In this document: positions 11,719 through 22,652 of the stretch, in pieces | How positions within the stretch are numbered: position 1 is the first letter of the stretch | Layout of the letters: each line of letters opens with the position of its first letter | Assembly: GCA_038496445.1 (NCBI GenBank) | Contig: JALMLS010000065.1 | Location: 124,001-188,000 of the forward strand | DNA length: 64,000 bases | Reading direction: 5' to 3' | From: Trichosphaerium sp. ATCC 40318 | Taxonomy: Eukaryota; Discosea; Flabellinia; Trichosidae | The notes under the pieces: generated by a model | The model's database searches: none | Seen by the model: the letters and a program-made list of their open reading frames with translations, nothing else | Told to the model about the DNA's origin: nothing | Made by a program: the position numbers and the translations under genes

Positions 11719-12334
11719 GTTTCTGGCTCTTAAACCTATTTATACGATTCTACCCCTGCTTAGTGTACCATAGCGAATGACTATGCTGTATTTTATTGTA
11801 TTCTAAACGTGTTACAATGATAATGTAATTTATAATCTAAAACGCCTTGTTTTTGTTTTTCTGGAACGCCGAATGCTGTATTCAGTAGCATTGGCACCCT
11901 TTTGGAACCTACGCAGTTTTTGTACCTGCAAAGGCTGCCAATACACGTTAACGCAAACATTATATAAATATCATCCGTGGTGGAGCGTTGGAGTGCATTT
12001 TGGCGTAGTAGCGGATAACACGGACTCCAAAAACCTTCTCTGAAGTAACAGAAACGTTCAAAAATGTATAGGTTTGCAGCACCTTGCGGCACTCAGCTTC
12101 ACATAGCGTAATATCTGAAAACAGCAGACATTGACTGTATTGGCTCTTTCTACCACGACAAGACTTTAAACAACCGAACGACGTTGCTCTACGCGTGTAC
12201 GAGCGTCTTCGTGAGCGTGGCAGTTATTTTCGCACAAACAAAAACCAAAACAGTCAACTCGATTAATTCGAAAGTGTATGCTGTTAGTATTGCTCTTTGT
12301 AGGTTGCCACTTATTAAATCCTTCACTTGATATA
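11719..12334. other. Intergenic, 3' of kinase and promoter of RRM gene
   Basis: A 99-codon minus frame at 11793-12092 shows no family resemblance, repeats or splice context. The sequence is otherwise featureless. Confidence 0.4.
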
Positions 12335-15031
12335 ATGTCAGAGGAACCGCAACCACCTACAGTGCGTTATACTTGATATTTTTTGATTTACATTTTTATT
12401 TAAATGACCACATTAAATAACGCACATTGTTGTGTCGAAAGCGCGCTAAAAAAATTATATTATATCGCTTTTTCTTTTCTTGTTCTACCCACAAAGTCAG
12501 CTAACGCACGTTATGCAGACAACAGAACAACTCGCAACAACTGAACAAACCGTAAATGTTGGTGATGTAACAGCCGTAACTACACCACAAGAAACAGAAC
12601 AAGCTACACAAGGTGCTACATGGACACCAGGGCAAAATGTAAGCGAAACAGCCGCGAGCGAAACAACTGCGCCTATTCCTGTTCAAGCGCCACAAGTTAC
12701 CGTTGAGAACGGCAGCCAGGTACAGCCGCAACCGTATTCAGCGCAATCACCTCAAAAAAACGCAAAATCAAAAGAAGGTACGCATACTGGTTCTGTGGTC
12801 GTTATTTATTATACAGCTGTCATCGCGATTACAAGCTAACCAAATCTAGTTCCTCCAACGACTTATAATGTATTCGTCGGCGATTTAGAGTATAATACAA
12901 CAGAGGCAGACCTACACACTGTACGTTATGACATGACAAACAAAAAAAAAAGACAAACCAACGTCACAAAACCATGAAATGCGATCAAAGCACCTTTTAA
13001 TTTGTGATTGACAGACTGATGACTATTACTAGGTTTTTGACCCTTGTGGTGACGTACATCAAATAAATATAATTTCAGATCGTAACACTGGGCTTTGCAA
13101 GGTACGTCAAACGTTTAATAATGCTATACAGTAAACAAAACCGTTTATGGCGAGTTTTTTGCTTTTCTCTGTTTAACAGCCTTCTATAGGGTTATGGGTT
13201 TGTTCATTTCTTGTCAAGAGAAGCACAGATGCGCGCAATGCAGCATCCGTACAATGGCGCAGTTATAAAGGTATTGTATCGCATTTTTTTTTGATCGATT
13301 TTTTTTGGGACCTTTGACTCAATTTCTTGTTAGGGCCGACCATGTAAGGTCAAAAAGTCAGAACAAAAGACTGTACTTTTTGTTGGGAACCTTCCTATCG
13401 AAATGAATGAACCAGATGTTAATCAGGCTATTTCTGAATTAACACAGAGCGTTACTACTGAGTTTAGATTAGAATTAAAAAAAGGTAACAGATAGAAAAA
13501 AATACTTGTTTGAGAGACTAATCTTGTGCTTCTTTGTAGGACCGCCACCAGAATTTAAATCTAGAGGATTCTGCTTTATTACGTACCACTCGCATGAACT
13601 CGCAGATGCTTGTAAAAAAATACTTTATGAGTCGTATTTAAAGGGCAGACAACTTAATGTGTCCTGGGCTGAAACAAATACAGTTATGAGAGAGGTAATC
13701 TTTTTCTTCTTTATTTCTTTTAAAATATATTTTTTTATGTGTTCAAATGATCTTGTGATTATTATCCGCACGTGCATTGCAATTTCATTTCAACCAAATC
13801 ACGTGTAATTTGTTTTTTTTGGAATTTTTTTTTACTGGTACTGACGTTCTTTTCTTTCTTGTAGGTTGATCCAGGTGTGATGAAAAAAGTTAAAACACTA
13901 TACGTCAGCTCCATATCCACATGTGTTCGTCTAATAGATTTTTTTTTCGTTATTTAACCTTTTTTCTTTCTCAGGTTAAAGACGATATGTTACGATCGCT
14001 TTTTTCGCAATTTGGTGAAGTTGTTAAATCTGTTATTGTAAAGAATCCAATGACAAACGAATCGAGAGGTATGGAGCGTTTTTTTAATGCGATAAAGAAA
14101 GGTATTTGCTTATTATTTGCGTAGGTTTCGCTTTTGTAGAATACGCAGAGCGTCCTCCTGCCGTAGCAGCGATGAAATGCTTAAACGATCAACTCTTTTG
14201 TGGTCAGAAACTACACATAGTACTAGCAAAGCCTCAACCTGCCGAGACTGAGAAAAAACGACGTGGTTTCCGTGGAGGAACTACAACTCGCGGACAAGGT
14301 GGTTATAGCCGAGGTGGTAGCAGTAGCGCACGTGGTGGTGGTATGAGAGGTGGATACAACCAAGTACGTGTATGTATTAATATATAATTTTTGTTTTTTT
14401 TTGCTATATCTCGTTCTTTGCTTTGAGCTAGCGAGAATCTCTTTATCTAACCCGTTTTAGGGTTGGGGACAACAAGGACAACGTGGTGGGTGGAATCAAC
14501 AACAGTGGGCACAACAAGCACGTTATGTATGGCAAATAATTGCCACACTTTTAACTGGATATTAATACGAACCTACTAGGGATACCCACAACGTGGATAC
14601 GGTCAACAAGCCGGTGCTTATGCAGCACCTACAGCTGCTTATGGTCAACAAGGGGCATATGCCCAACCTGCTGCTTATGGTGCACCAGGAGCATACGCAC
14701 AACAAGGTAAACTTCGACTGCTTTTTATTTTTTTGAGTCAATCATACTTAATGTTCTAGGAATGCATCCAGTCGCCCCTACAGCTGCAGCATATGGATAC
14801 GGTCAACAAGCAGCAGCATATGGCGCTCAACAGAATTACCAACAGTATTATCAACAGCAGCCACCACAACAATCCTACGGGTACCAATGTACGTGACTCA
14901 ACACCGAAAGCGCTTTCTTTAGATTTTTCTCTTTTACCTTTCCCTTCGTTCTGTTTTTTTTTTTCTTTTCTGTATTGTCATAAGCTTGCGAAAGTAATTT
15001 TTCAAGCCAATGGTAACCTTTTTTAATAGGA
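12335..15031 (+). CDS. Three-RRM RNA-binding protein with RGG box and prion-like tail
   Basis: Exons 12335-12361, 12501-12777, 12850-12920, 13033-13101, 13190-13270, 13334-13484, 13540-13694, 13865-13924, 13975-14068, 14125-14363, 14461-14526, 14580-14706 and 14760-14888 join in frame for about 515 aa. A Gln/Thr-rich N-terminus precedes RRM1 (RNP2 NVFVGDL, RNP1 GYGFVHF), RRM2 (VLFVGNL; GFCFITY) and RRM3 (LYVSSI; GFAFVEY). An RGG segment (RGFRGG...SRGG...MRGG) and a Tyr/Gln/Gly/Ala tail follow. This architecture resembles hnRNP R/Q-type or Pub1/TIA-like granule proteins acting in mRNA metabolism. If the last GTACGT is spliced to the AG at 15029, the stop TGA is created across the junction; read straight through, the protein ends two residues later. 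Confidence 0.9.
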
Positions 15032-15032
15032 A

Positions 15033-15993
15033 TCTAAATGAGGTTTGCCGCAAAAACTCAAAAAAAAAAAGGTTGAAAAAAAAAAAAACAAAACTAAACT
15101 TGTTGTGTTTGACAAAGAATTAGAATTCTTTTGCTTTTTAAACATATCCAACACCTTCTCACAAACCCAACCCTAATACCTACCTCATGGAAAATACTTG
15201 CATTGGTTTTGACATATTGAAGTTCTATACTCTACTCTTGACGCAACAATGATTGTTTTTTTTCTTTTCATTTTGAAATAAAAAAAAAAGGAATACGAAT
15301 AAAAACTTTCCTCCTTATGTAAAAGATTAAATCATCATCAGTAAACAAAACCAATCAAAAAAAAAAAAAAAAAGAGAAAAAATTATAAAACCACCTTTTG
15401 TTTAGCATGTTTTTTTGTTTGTTTGTTTCAGGATTATTTAGAAAATAATCAATAGTCTTCGGTTTTTTAGTTTTGTTTTTTGTAGTTTTCTCATTTACAT
15501 AGGAGGTCACGTTTGGTGGTATCAACAGCTTGAAATAGACTACACGTGATGTCAGTTTATCTTAGTGTTTTACACAATGGAGTCTGTTTTATTGGAACTT
15601 ACGTTAAGGTGCGATACAAAGAAAACAGTCATCACACAAAACCCTGTTTTTCTCTTCTCCTCTTTTTTGATTTCTTGGATAATATATGTTGGGGAGAGTT
15701 CTATGAGGTATGTCAGTGTTTCTCGTTCAGCTTTCTCATTTAACAGCTAACCATGGAAAGAAATTTGCTTTCCTTTTTTTTTCTTATTTTTCTTTCTGAA
15801 CGTACCTTATACACGTGCTGTATTCCGCATGTACTTCAAAAATTGTCGTAATAAATAATAATTATATGTTTTTCTACAGTAGTACTTATTTAAAAAATGG
15901 AAATGACAACTACAACCAACATACAAGAACGTTAAAAAGTCTACAAAGCAATCTTTTTTTTTTCCTTTATTTTTTTTTACTAGAAGGTGTCCT
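15033..15993. other. T-rich, low-complexity intergenic DNA
   Basis: Long A and T runs and short overlapping frames occur without domain or splice support. It lies between two converging genes and probably contains both 3' ends. CACGTG is found near 15544 and 15811. Confidence 0.5.
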
Positions 15994-16752
15994 TCAATCC
16001 CAAAACAGCTTTGCACGTTCATTTATTATAAGGACATCATCAGTCTCTTTCCTAGGATAACGTTGCATTATTATTTCTGTAAGTTGGTTTGGTTGGAATC
16101 CCTTTGATCTCAGTTCATCAATAATACCAGTTGCCGTATTAAAATCAGGAGATAAGTCTATCAAAGCATTATAAGTTGGCATTTCTATTGGAACATCTGC
16201 TTCTTTTAACTCCTGGTATCGGTCATATGCATATTCAAAGTCACGTATTTTACTCATACTACGAGCAAATACTTTGTTTGGATCTTTGTCCTCGTCTTTC
16301 AAATTCTTAAAGTACTCTTTTTTAAGAGCTTCTAAAATAACTCATTAGTAAGTTTACAAAGGGAGTATTGCGCTGTCATTCAAGCTAAACATTGCGTTGA
16401 CTTTTGACTCAGAAAATCAAAATTATGCGTGACGTTTGATGCATGTTTAGCTTGATACACAGTGCTCAAAAACAGATGTTTGATTTTTGACATTTGTTTT
16501 GAAAGTGAAGCTTCGCTTACCTATTACTTCTGGTTTTCTTCTGTCTGTAGCGTACGCAAATGCATGTGTGAATGGTAAAGAAGCTTTTCGTACGTGATTA
16601 TGTCGGTTTAGTTGTTTTTTGTTGTTACAGACGCTGTTTAGTGCTGACTTCTGTTTTAAACGCGTAAAAGCGTATTGTCGTGTATTATTATGTTTTTTGT
16701 ACGCTGTTTTATTTGTTGTTGTTCTACAAGTACATCTCTTGAACAGTAGCAT
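15994..16752 (-). CDS. Small PPR-like, probably mitochondrial protein
   Basis: Exon 1 (16521-16752) and exon 2 (15994-16331) join by a GTAAGC...TTTTAG intron in phase 1 for 189 aa. The first 75 residues are rich in Arg, Lys and Thr with almost no acidic residues, like a mitochondrial presequence. Exon 2 contains AYDRYQELKEADVPIEMPTY and then a second helix pair ending FQPNQLTEII. Both match the helix-turn-helix spacing of pentatricopeptide repeats (x-TYNALI, GIIDELRSKGFQPN). Two repeats are visible. A role in organelle RNA handling or as a respiratory-chain accessory protein is inference. Confidence 0.65.
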
Positions 16753-16984
16753 GCCGTGAGATCATTCCCTGTTAAAATATTCTTTAAGTTTTTGTTTTGA
16801 AGATTAAACTTGTTGACCGCCATAATTTAGCCATGGGAGCGTGTTGTACTCCTACTGGGGTATATCCTTGGGAGCAACTGACGTTTTAGCCTAAATTGTG
16901 TTGTTAATTTCCTACAGAGGTGTGTAATTTGCTCTGGCTTCGCCTTTAATATAATCTAGGCTGTAGCATCGAAATAAAACACAA

Positions 16985-18239
16985 ATGTCCATGCACGCAC
17001 TTCGTGTGGCGTCAGCACTTCATAATGCTCGTCAAATGTGCTCTTACGTCGGTTTAAAACTCAACGTGTGCGTACTTGACGATTGGTACGACGTTACAAG
17101 CAAAGATGTATTACCGTTAGGTGTACAAACCACATTGGCAGAGTAAGTCCAAGTGTCACTTGTCGTCGTTGTAATGCCAAATGCTAACACTCCCAACAAG
17201 ATTCAATCATTCCGTGCCTACGTTGGTGAGATACGTTTATCCTCACTACGACTGGAAGCCATGGTTGTTTTCGTACGTCCTCGCTACTTAGGCCAGTCCT
17301 GGGTTCGCTGACTCTAGTTAACAGGAGAGCGCCACGGCAGTACTGGGATGATATAGAGAATCAACGCTATGCATTTGAGCAATTCGGAAAACAATTCAAA
17401 ATAAAAGATCTAGAAGGTTGGTACACAATAGGACATGAGGAATTTGATAAGCTTGGTGTAGGTATACTGAAAAGGTTAGATTTTCTAGAACCTCGAACTC
17501 CTAGCTTACAATTATTCTCAGACACAACCAATCAGTTGTACTGGCGCTTAAAGCTATATATCCCAACTTCAAATGGAAAACTACAAAATTCAAGTAAAGG
17601 ATACCTGTTTACGTGCGAACAAAACTTGGTTACTAACGTTGTATGTTGTGTAGACATGCGCCTAGAGATTATTGGGATTCATTAAAGCATCAACGAGAAA
17701 GAATGGATTTAATTAGCAAGAAACTTGGAATAACTCATCTTGATGCATGGTCGAACGTAACTACAAGAGAAGTAACTGCGAGTGGTGCTTATTACATACC
17801 TACTCGGTATTATAAACGCATAACCACTATACCTTCTCACTCGATTTTCTTAGGTATAGCAGTTTGTCTGAAGCTCTTGGTGCCGTATACCCTAGCATAG
17901 AACATCATTCTTCCTACTGGAGTGATCCACGGAACGTTAGAAGCTTTTTAAGAAAAACTGAAAGTCAACTCCGAATTCTTAACGAGGAGCATTGGTACAG
18001 CGTATCATACCCTCAGTTAGCTTCTCTAGGTGCAGGAAATATGCAGTCTTACTTCCCAAAGATACTTTTAACAATATATCCTCAATATAAATGGGATTGG
18101 AAGAGGTTCAAGCCTGCATTAACTAAAAAATCGCGACAGCTGTGCGTTTTTGAAAGAAATTCCATGTTTTTTGGAAGCCTTCACTGAAAAGATTTCTTGC
18201 AGGTTACTGAAGCGTACTGTTGCTCTAGTTGGGTTCTAA
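16985..18239 (+). CDS. WY-repeat protein lacking a nuclease domain
   Basis: Seven exons (16985-17142, 17201-17272, 17325-17474, 17522-17593, 17654-17806, 17854-18141, 18203-18239) join in frame, every later junction being phase 2, to give 309 aa. Four repeats of about 75-80 residues are seen. Each has an aromatic-W entry (YWDD, YWDS, YWSD), then a helix, then L-x-WY/W-x-V (DDWYDVT, EGWYTIG, DAWSNVT, EHWYSVS), a Gly-containing turn, and a YP-x(4)-W ending (VYPHYDWKPW, IYPNFKWKT, IYPQYKWDW). The same repeats precede a nuclease domain in the gene at 56218-58203. Here the frame stops soon after LLKRTVALVGF, exactly where the nuclease would begin. So it is either a repeat-only family member or a truncated copy. 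Exon boundaries coincide with repeat halves. Confidence 0.7.
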
Positions 18240-18609
18240 ACGCTCTAGAATGGTACGTGCTCCAGTTTAGCTTAGTTTCAGAAACTACACATGTACATTA
18301 TTGAGCAACGTCCAGGCTGTCTTGAGCGCCATGCAAGGAACGGAAGAGGTACGTAATGTTCGTATAATGGTTACTTCTCGAAAAGTTATTTTAGTTCTGT
18401 GTTTTAAAAGAAAGAGTTTCTCAAAATTTTCGCGAGATTTCGTTCCTTACAACTTATTTCTATTTGATAGAAAACTCAAAAAAATTTCCCCCAATTTCAA
18501 TCGAAATTTCCATATCCAAGATCCACGACGTAATCGTTCAAAAAATCCATGAAAATCAGTTACAGAAATAAACAAACAAAACAAACGAGAACAACAACAA
18601 TAACAACAA

Positions 18610-19038
18610 ATGTCAACAAAACAACAAAAGCAAGTAACTGAATATGAAAAGAAACGTATAGTCCTACGTGGCTTTTCAAAAACAACAAAAATGCGCGTAG
18701 AAGAATTATGCAGCAAACATGGTCATGTACTCTCTGTTACTCTTGTACATCGTCGTGGGTTCGCATTCGTTTCTTTCTTAACAAAAGAAGAAGCTTATAA
18801 CGCAGTGAACTTCTTTGATGGTCGCTGGGTCGGTGACGATTGGATAATCGCTGATTTTGCTCGAGTAAGAAAAGATAGTGGGAAAGTACAGAAAAAAGCA
18901 TCTTATTCATCATCTTCTTTGTCAGATGCGGCTCAAGCTGAAAAGAGAAACAGAAAAAGAGCTTGGAGGAACACAAGGACACCTTTATCTAGGTTCACGC
19001 CTAAACCTGCTGGGTTGACCTTACAGTTATCTTCGTGA
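18610..19038 (+). CDS. Single-RRM RNA-binding protein
   Basis: This is a 142-aa intronless frame. The RRM spans roughly residues 16-92, with RNP2-like RIVLRGF and RNP1 RGFAFVSF, followed by the helix EEAYNAVNFF and strand WIIADFARV. The C-terminus is Ser- and Arg-rich (SYSSSSLSD, KRNRKRAWR). The lack of introns is unusual for this window and could reflect a retroposed origin. No target can be inferred. Confidence 0.75.
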   Translation: MSTKQQKQVTEYEKKRIVLRGFSKTTKMRVEELCSKHGHVLSVTLVHRRGFAFVSFLTKEEAYNAVNFFDGRWVGDDWIIADFARVRKDSGKVQKKASYSSSSLSDAAQAEKRNRKRAWRNTRTPLSRFTPKPAGLTLQLSS

Positions 19039-19504
19039 TACCAAAAATAATGTAAAATAGTAAAAAATGATAACAATAAAAAAAAAACATATTCAAATAC
19101 CAACAACTTTTTTTCACATGTCCTGTGCTAAAAGAACTTCTTATGAAGAATGTCGTATATATTAGCCTACAGGGAGCCCTTTTTTGCGCCAAGCCAGATA
19201 GCTCTAAGCATGGTAAAGACTTATAACCGTGGTAGTTCTATTGTTTTGGAAATTTCACAGTTCAACAACATTCAAGGCACACGGGATTTTGTTTCTCAAT
19301 GTGGCGTGTTCCAAACAATACTGGCTTTGTTCCCTAAAATAAGAAGCGCATGATCATTTGTTATGGATGTGTACTAAACTATGGAGGATGTTCACAATGA
19401 ACATGCTCTTTTATTAAAGGGTTTTAGCTTAAAATGACATTAACTTACCCATATCAGTTTTAAACCATTATAGCGCCTTGTGTGAAGGCTTATACAGCTC
19501 CACT

Positions 19505-19625
19505 GTTATCGCAAGTTACACAAGTCCCTTCAATAGCAATTGTATGAACACCAACCAAGTATCTAACACCTGAATCTGTAATTTTTGTACTAGTGGAGAA
19601 ATTGTTGCAAAGCCTAGCGTTGAAA
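19505..19625 (-). pseudogene. LRR fragment related to the adjacent F-box/LRR gene
   Basis: On the minus strand this reads ITDSGVRYLVGVHTIAIEGT. It closely matches the C-terminal repeats of the gene at 19829-21028 (VTDAGVKYLVGVHAIFLDGT). No open gene surrounds it, so it looks like a decayed duplicate of the 3' end. Confidence 0.65.
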
Positions 19626-19828
19626 ACAAGTGATTCTTTTGTCAAAGTGTTGGAAATCATGAAAAATACGATTTAAGGAAAATGTAAAGGAAGTTTTCTC
19701 ACCATTGTATAACACTGAAACAAAGCCTATACTGAAAACAGCAATATTAAAGAAAGGGAAGCTTGCCTGTGGCTTTTATTGATTAAGCGATGTACAACAT
19801 TGCACACACTTTTAGTGGTAAATGTTCT

Positions 19829-21028
19829 TTAATATATAATGTGAGCACCAGTTAAGGCCTTTATACCTTTATCAGTAACACCAGTTCCATCAAGAAAAAT
19901 TGCATGAACACCAACCAAGTATTTAACACCTGCATCTGTAACATTTGTGTAACAAAGATTAATCGTATGCACTCCAGCCAATGTTTTCATACCCTCATCT
20001 GTAACTTTTGTATTGCAAAGATTAATTGTATGAACACCAGATAATGCTTTAATACCTTTGTCTGTTACTTGTGTGCCTTTAAGTTTAATTGTATGGACAC
20101 CAGCTAGCGCTTCAATACCGCCATCTGTAACTTTTGTAGAGTTAAGATATATTGTATGAACTCCAGCTAAGTACTTAACACCTGAATCTGTCACTTTTGT
20201 GCCACTAAGATCAATCATATGCACTCCAACTAATTCTTTAACACCTTCATCTGTTACTTTTGTAGAATTAAGATGTATTGTATGAACTCCAGCCAATGCC
20301 TTGATACCATCATCAGTAACTTGTTTACAGCGCCTTAAACTAATTTTATGGATGCCAGCTAATGCTTTAACCCCTTCATCGCTCACACCTGTATTCGTGA
20401 GATTGATTGTATGAACACCAGCTAAAGCCTGAATACCATCATTAGACACTTTTTCACAATTGCGTAGATTAATTTCATGAATGCCAGCCAATGCTTTAAT
20501 CCCTTCATCACTCACACCTGTGTGTGAAAGATTGATTGTATGAACACCAGCTAATGCCTTGATGCCTTCATCTGTCACAAAAAATGCACGAGATAATTGT
20601 ATTTTTTTGATTCCAGAAAGTTGTTTGAGGTGACCATCAGTGATGAACGTACACTTGCTACTAAAGTTAATACTGTGAATACCTTTTAACTTTGTAAAAT
20701 CAACATTTGCTTTCTTGATGCCCTCATCAAGTCTGAGGGAGTGCACTCCTTGAAGGTACTGTAATTGTTTCTGTTTGATAGGGAACTTGATGATTATCGT
20801 GTTTGTTTTAATGAGATGAGGCACTGTTTTGAATAGTTTTTTCAGCGAATGTTTTGATCTGATGACAATCTCTCTTGTATTTCTGTATCCCACGTGTTGT
20901 GTTGCGACCATTTTTAACGATTTTGAAGTGCGGACTACCGAATTCATAGTTACCTTAGATACAAAGTGTAGAATGTAAACAATGACTTCAACGGGAATCT
21001 CATCAAAGAATGCGCTATTTGAGTTCAT
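19829..21028 (-). CDS. F-box/leucine-rich repeat protein
   Basis: This is an intronless 399-aa frame. Residues about 8-50 (FFDEIPVEVIVYILHFVSKV) form an F-box, followed by about a dozen cysteine-poor LRRs of 20-21 residues with consensus GVHTINL-x-x-T-x-VTDEGIKALA. F-box/LRR proteins are substrate receptors of SCF ubiquitin ligases; the LRRs bind the target. Repeats are very uniform at DNA level, implying recent internal expansion or gene conversion. Such protist genes often form large variable families, and a related relic lies just downstream. The substrate is unknown. Confidence 0.85.
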   Translation of the reverse strand: MNSNSAFFDEIPVEVIVYILHFVSKVTMNSVVRTSKSLKMVATQHVGYRNTREIVIRSKHSLKKLFKTVPHLIKTNTIIIKFPIKQKQLQYLQGVHSLRLDEGIKKANVDFTKLKGIHSINFSSKCTFITDGHLKQLSGIKKIQLSRAFFVTDEGIKALAGVHTINLSHTGVSDEGIKALAGIHEINLRNCEKVSNDGIQALAGVHTINLTNTGVSDEGVKALAGIHKISLRRCKQVTDDGIKALAGVHTIHLNSTKVTDEGVKELVGVHMIDLSGTKVTDSGVKYLAGVHTIYLNSTKVTDGGIEALAGVHTIKLKGTQVTDKGIKALSGVHTINLCNTKVTDEGMKTLAGVHTINLCYTNVTDAGVKYLVGVHAIFLDGTGVTDKGIKALTGAHIIY

Positions 21029-21274
21029 TTTGTCTAAACAGATGTATCTAACAGATGTATCTAACAGATGTAGGGGTTGTATGGTTGTGTTTTAGAGTGC
21101 CAAGTAAACGTAAAGAGGCGTCGTCTATTTATTCTAAGCCGTATGACTTACCCTGACTTAATACACGTTCCAGCTATATATCATCTAGACGTAATCAACA
21201 AAAAACGTGAAGTGTCTTACTAGCTGCTGCGGTTTTATTTCTTGAAAATAAAACTACACTTGAAAGCGAACATA

Positions 21275-21400
21275 TTGTCTGTCTCATTCAAGTTTTACTA
21301 ATATTTTCTAGAAAGTGAGTTTCTAGCACTTTCAACAGATCTAGCAAGAAATGACAGATCCGTCGGATCTACAAAACTACCAAATGTGAATGTAGTTTTT
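21275..21400 (+). repeat. Transposon left inverted end
   Basis: The outer block TTGTCTGTCTCATTCAAG is followed by a middle stretch with AGATCTAG and AGATCCGTCGGATCT. The inner block AAAACTACCAAATGTGAA is matched by AAAACTAGCAAAATGTGA in the right end. Confidence 0.75.
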
Positions 21401-21437
21401 CTCGCATACTCACAAAAAGAAAAAACACAAAAAAAAT

Positions 21438-22613
21438 TTACTCCTTTATTTGGCGACAATGTCTGTACATGTGGCTCAGACTATCACGAGTCATCATGGC
21501 CAACGTCATACCAATTTCAGCTTCCAAGGGCGCATTTCCGCGATGATATCGAAGTCTGTTTTTTATAGCAGCAAATACGAACTCACAGGGATTTAACTCA
21601 GGAGAGTACTTTGGAGTGAGCATCAAAGAAATATTATTAGCTTCACAAGCCATTGTTACTGCACCCAAAGATGCTTTGGATACGTGAATAGGTGCATTGT
21701 CACAAATAAAAACATCTCCTGGAACGAGTGAACCACTTCTCAGGCAATGGAGAACAAAAGCCCCCCACTCAGAGGAACAGTTTTTCCCATACGACATCAT
21801 TGAAGTGATTGGAGCCTGTAAAAAAGAATAAATGTAGTTGAAAAAAAAGTCATTAAAAAAAACAAATGTCGTACCTGGTCTGGAGCTATAGATGTTAAAA
21901 TCGTGAGTGTAGCAGTGCTTTCAAACGGTTGATGTTCAATAACAATCACCTTTTTACCCACAGGACCTCGCCCATATTTGCGGTACAATGCTTAAAAAAA
22001 AGGTAACAAAAAAGAAGCAGCAAAAAAGTTGGTCTACCTTTCGAAACAAAGTGTGATTCATCAGCATACTTCAAACGAGCAGGATCCAAATTCATGATTA
22101 TCTTAGCATAACGTTGATAATATAAGAAGTTATCAACTGTGTATTTGCGCACTTGTTTGTGTTCAACAACCAAAACAAATGTTAAACAAACACAAAAAAC
22201 GGAGAAACATTGTACCTTCCATGTCCAATTTATTGCCAAAAATCTCCTACTAATAAAACTGCGAGAAACAGTTTGAGGAGAAATCACTCGGTTTATAAAA
22301 GTTACGTATTCTTGGAGCAACGCACGTGGGTTTCTGGTATGTATCTCAATAATCATTTTCCAAATCATTTCTTCTTCCGCTAGCAAAGTTTGTTAACAAA
22401 AAACTGAATAGCTTGCTTACCATCTGTAAACTTGATGTTACGTCTTCCTCCGTAAGTGTTTGAATGGTATGTAGGATCTTTGTATTTTCGCAAGTGGTAT
22501 GATGCGCGAGCAGTTGATGTTTTGAACGCTTGTGCTGCAAATTGTACACCATGAATAAAAGCACACTCACCCAAAAGAGCATTTGTTTCTTGTGATGTTG
22601 TTCTAGTGGACAT
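21438..22613 (-). CDS. DDE transposase (DDE_3, IS630/Tc1-like)
   Basis: Exons from the start are 22421-22613, 22216-22379, a third ending at 22038, 21875-21990 and 21438-21815. An N-terminal helical region is followed by a helix-turn-helix-like SPQTVSRSFI segment and then the catalytic domain. The first Asp is in LKYADESHF, the second in FICDNAPIHV, and the final Glu in SPELNPCEFVF, so the DDE triad is intact. The intron between exons 2 and 3 is problematic: the donor GTACAATG is clear, but no in-frame AG acceptor is visible before HKQVRKYT. Reading through is also open. Introns in a transposase are uncommon. It starts 39 bp from the divergent accessory gene. Confidence 0.8.
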
Positions 22614-22652
22614 TTTAAAAAATAAAAAAAAACCCAAAAGTAACAAAATACA
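22614..22652. promoter_or_regulatory. 39-bp divergent promoter region inside the transposon
   Basis: Only 39 A/T-rich bases separate the start codons of the transposase and the accessory gene. 5' UTRs and promoter elements must overlap, suggesting co-expression of both genes. Confidence 0.5.

Noticed and set aside
11793-12092. 99-codon minus-strand frame
   Set aside because: No family resemblance, no splice context and composition like random AT-rich DNA.
15546-16060. Several overlapping frames on both strands
   Set aside because: They overlap each other in T-rich DNA, with no domains; probably chance or shadows of 3' UTRs.
18301-18552. Frame downstream of the WY-repeat gene beginning SNVQAVLSAMQG
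   Set aside because: It has no ATG and does not match the nuclease domain expected there; a joint to the upstream gene could not be made in frame.
19829-21028. Giant-virus origin of the F-box/LRR gene
   Set aside because: Similar repeat proteins occur in giant viruses and protists alike; nothing in the flanks is viral, so transfer cannot be argued.
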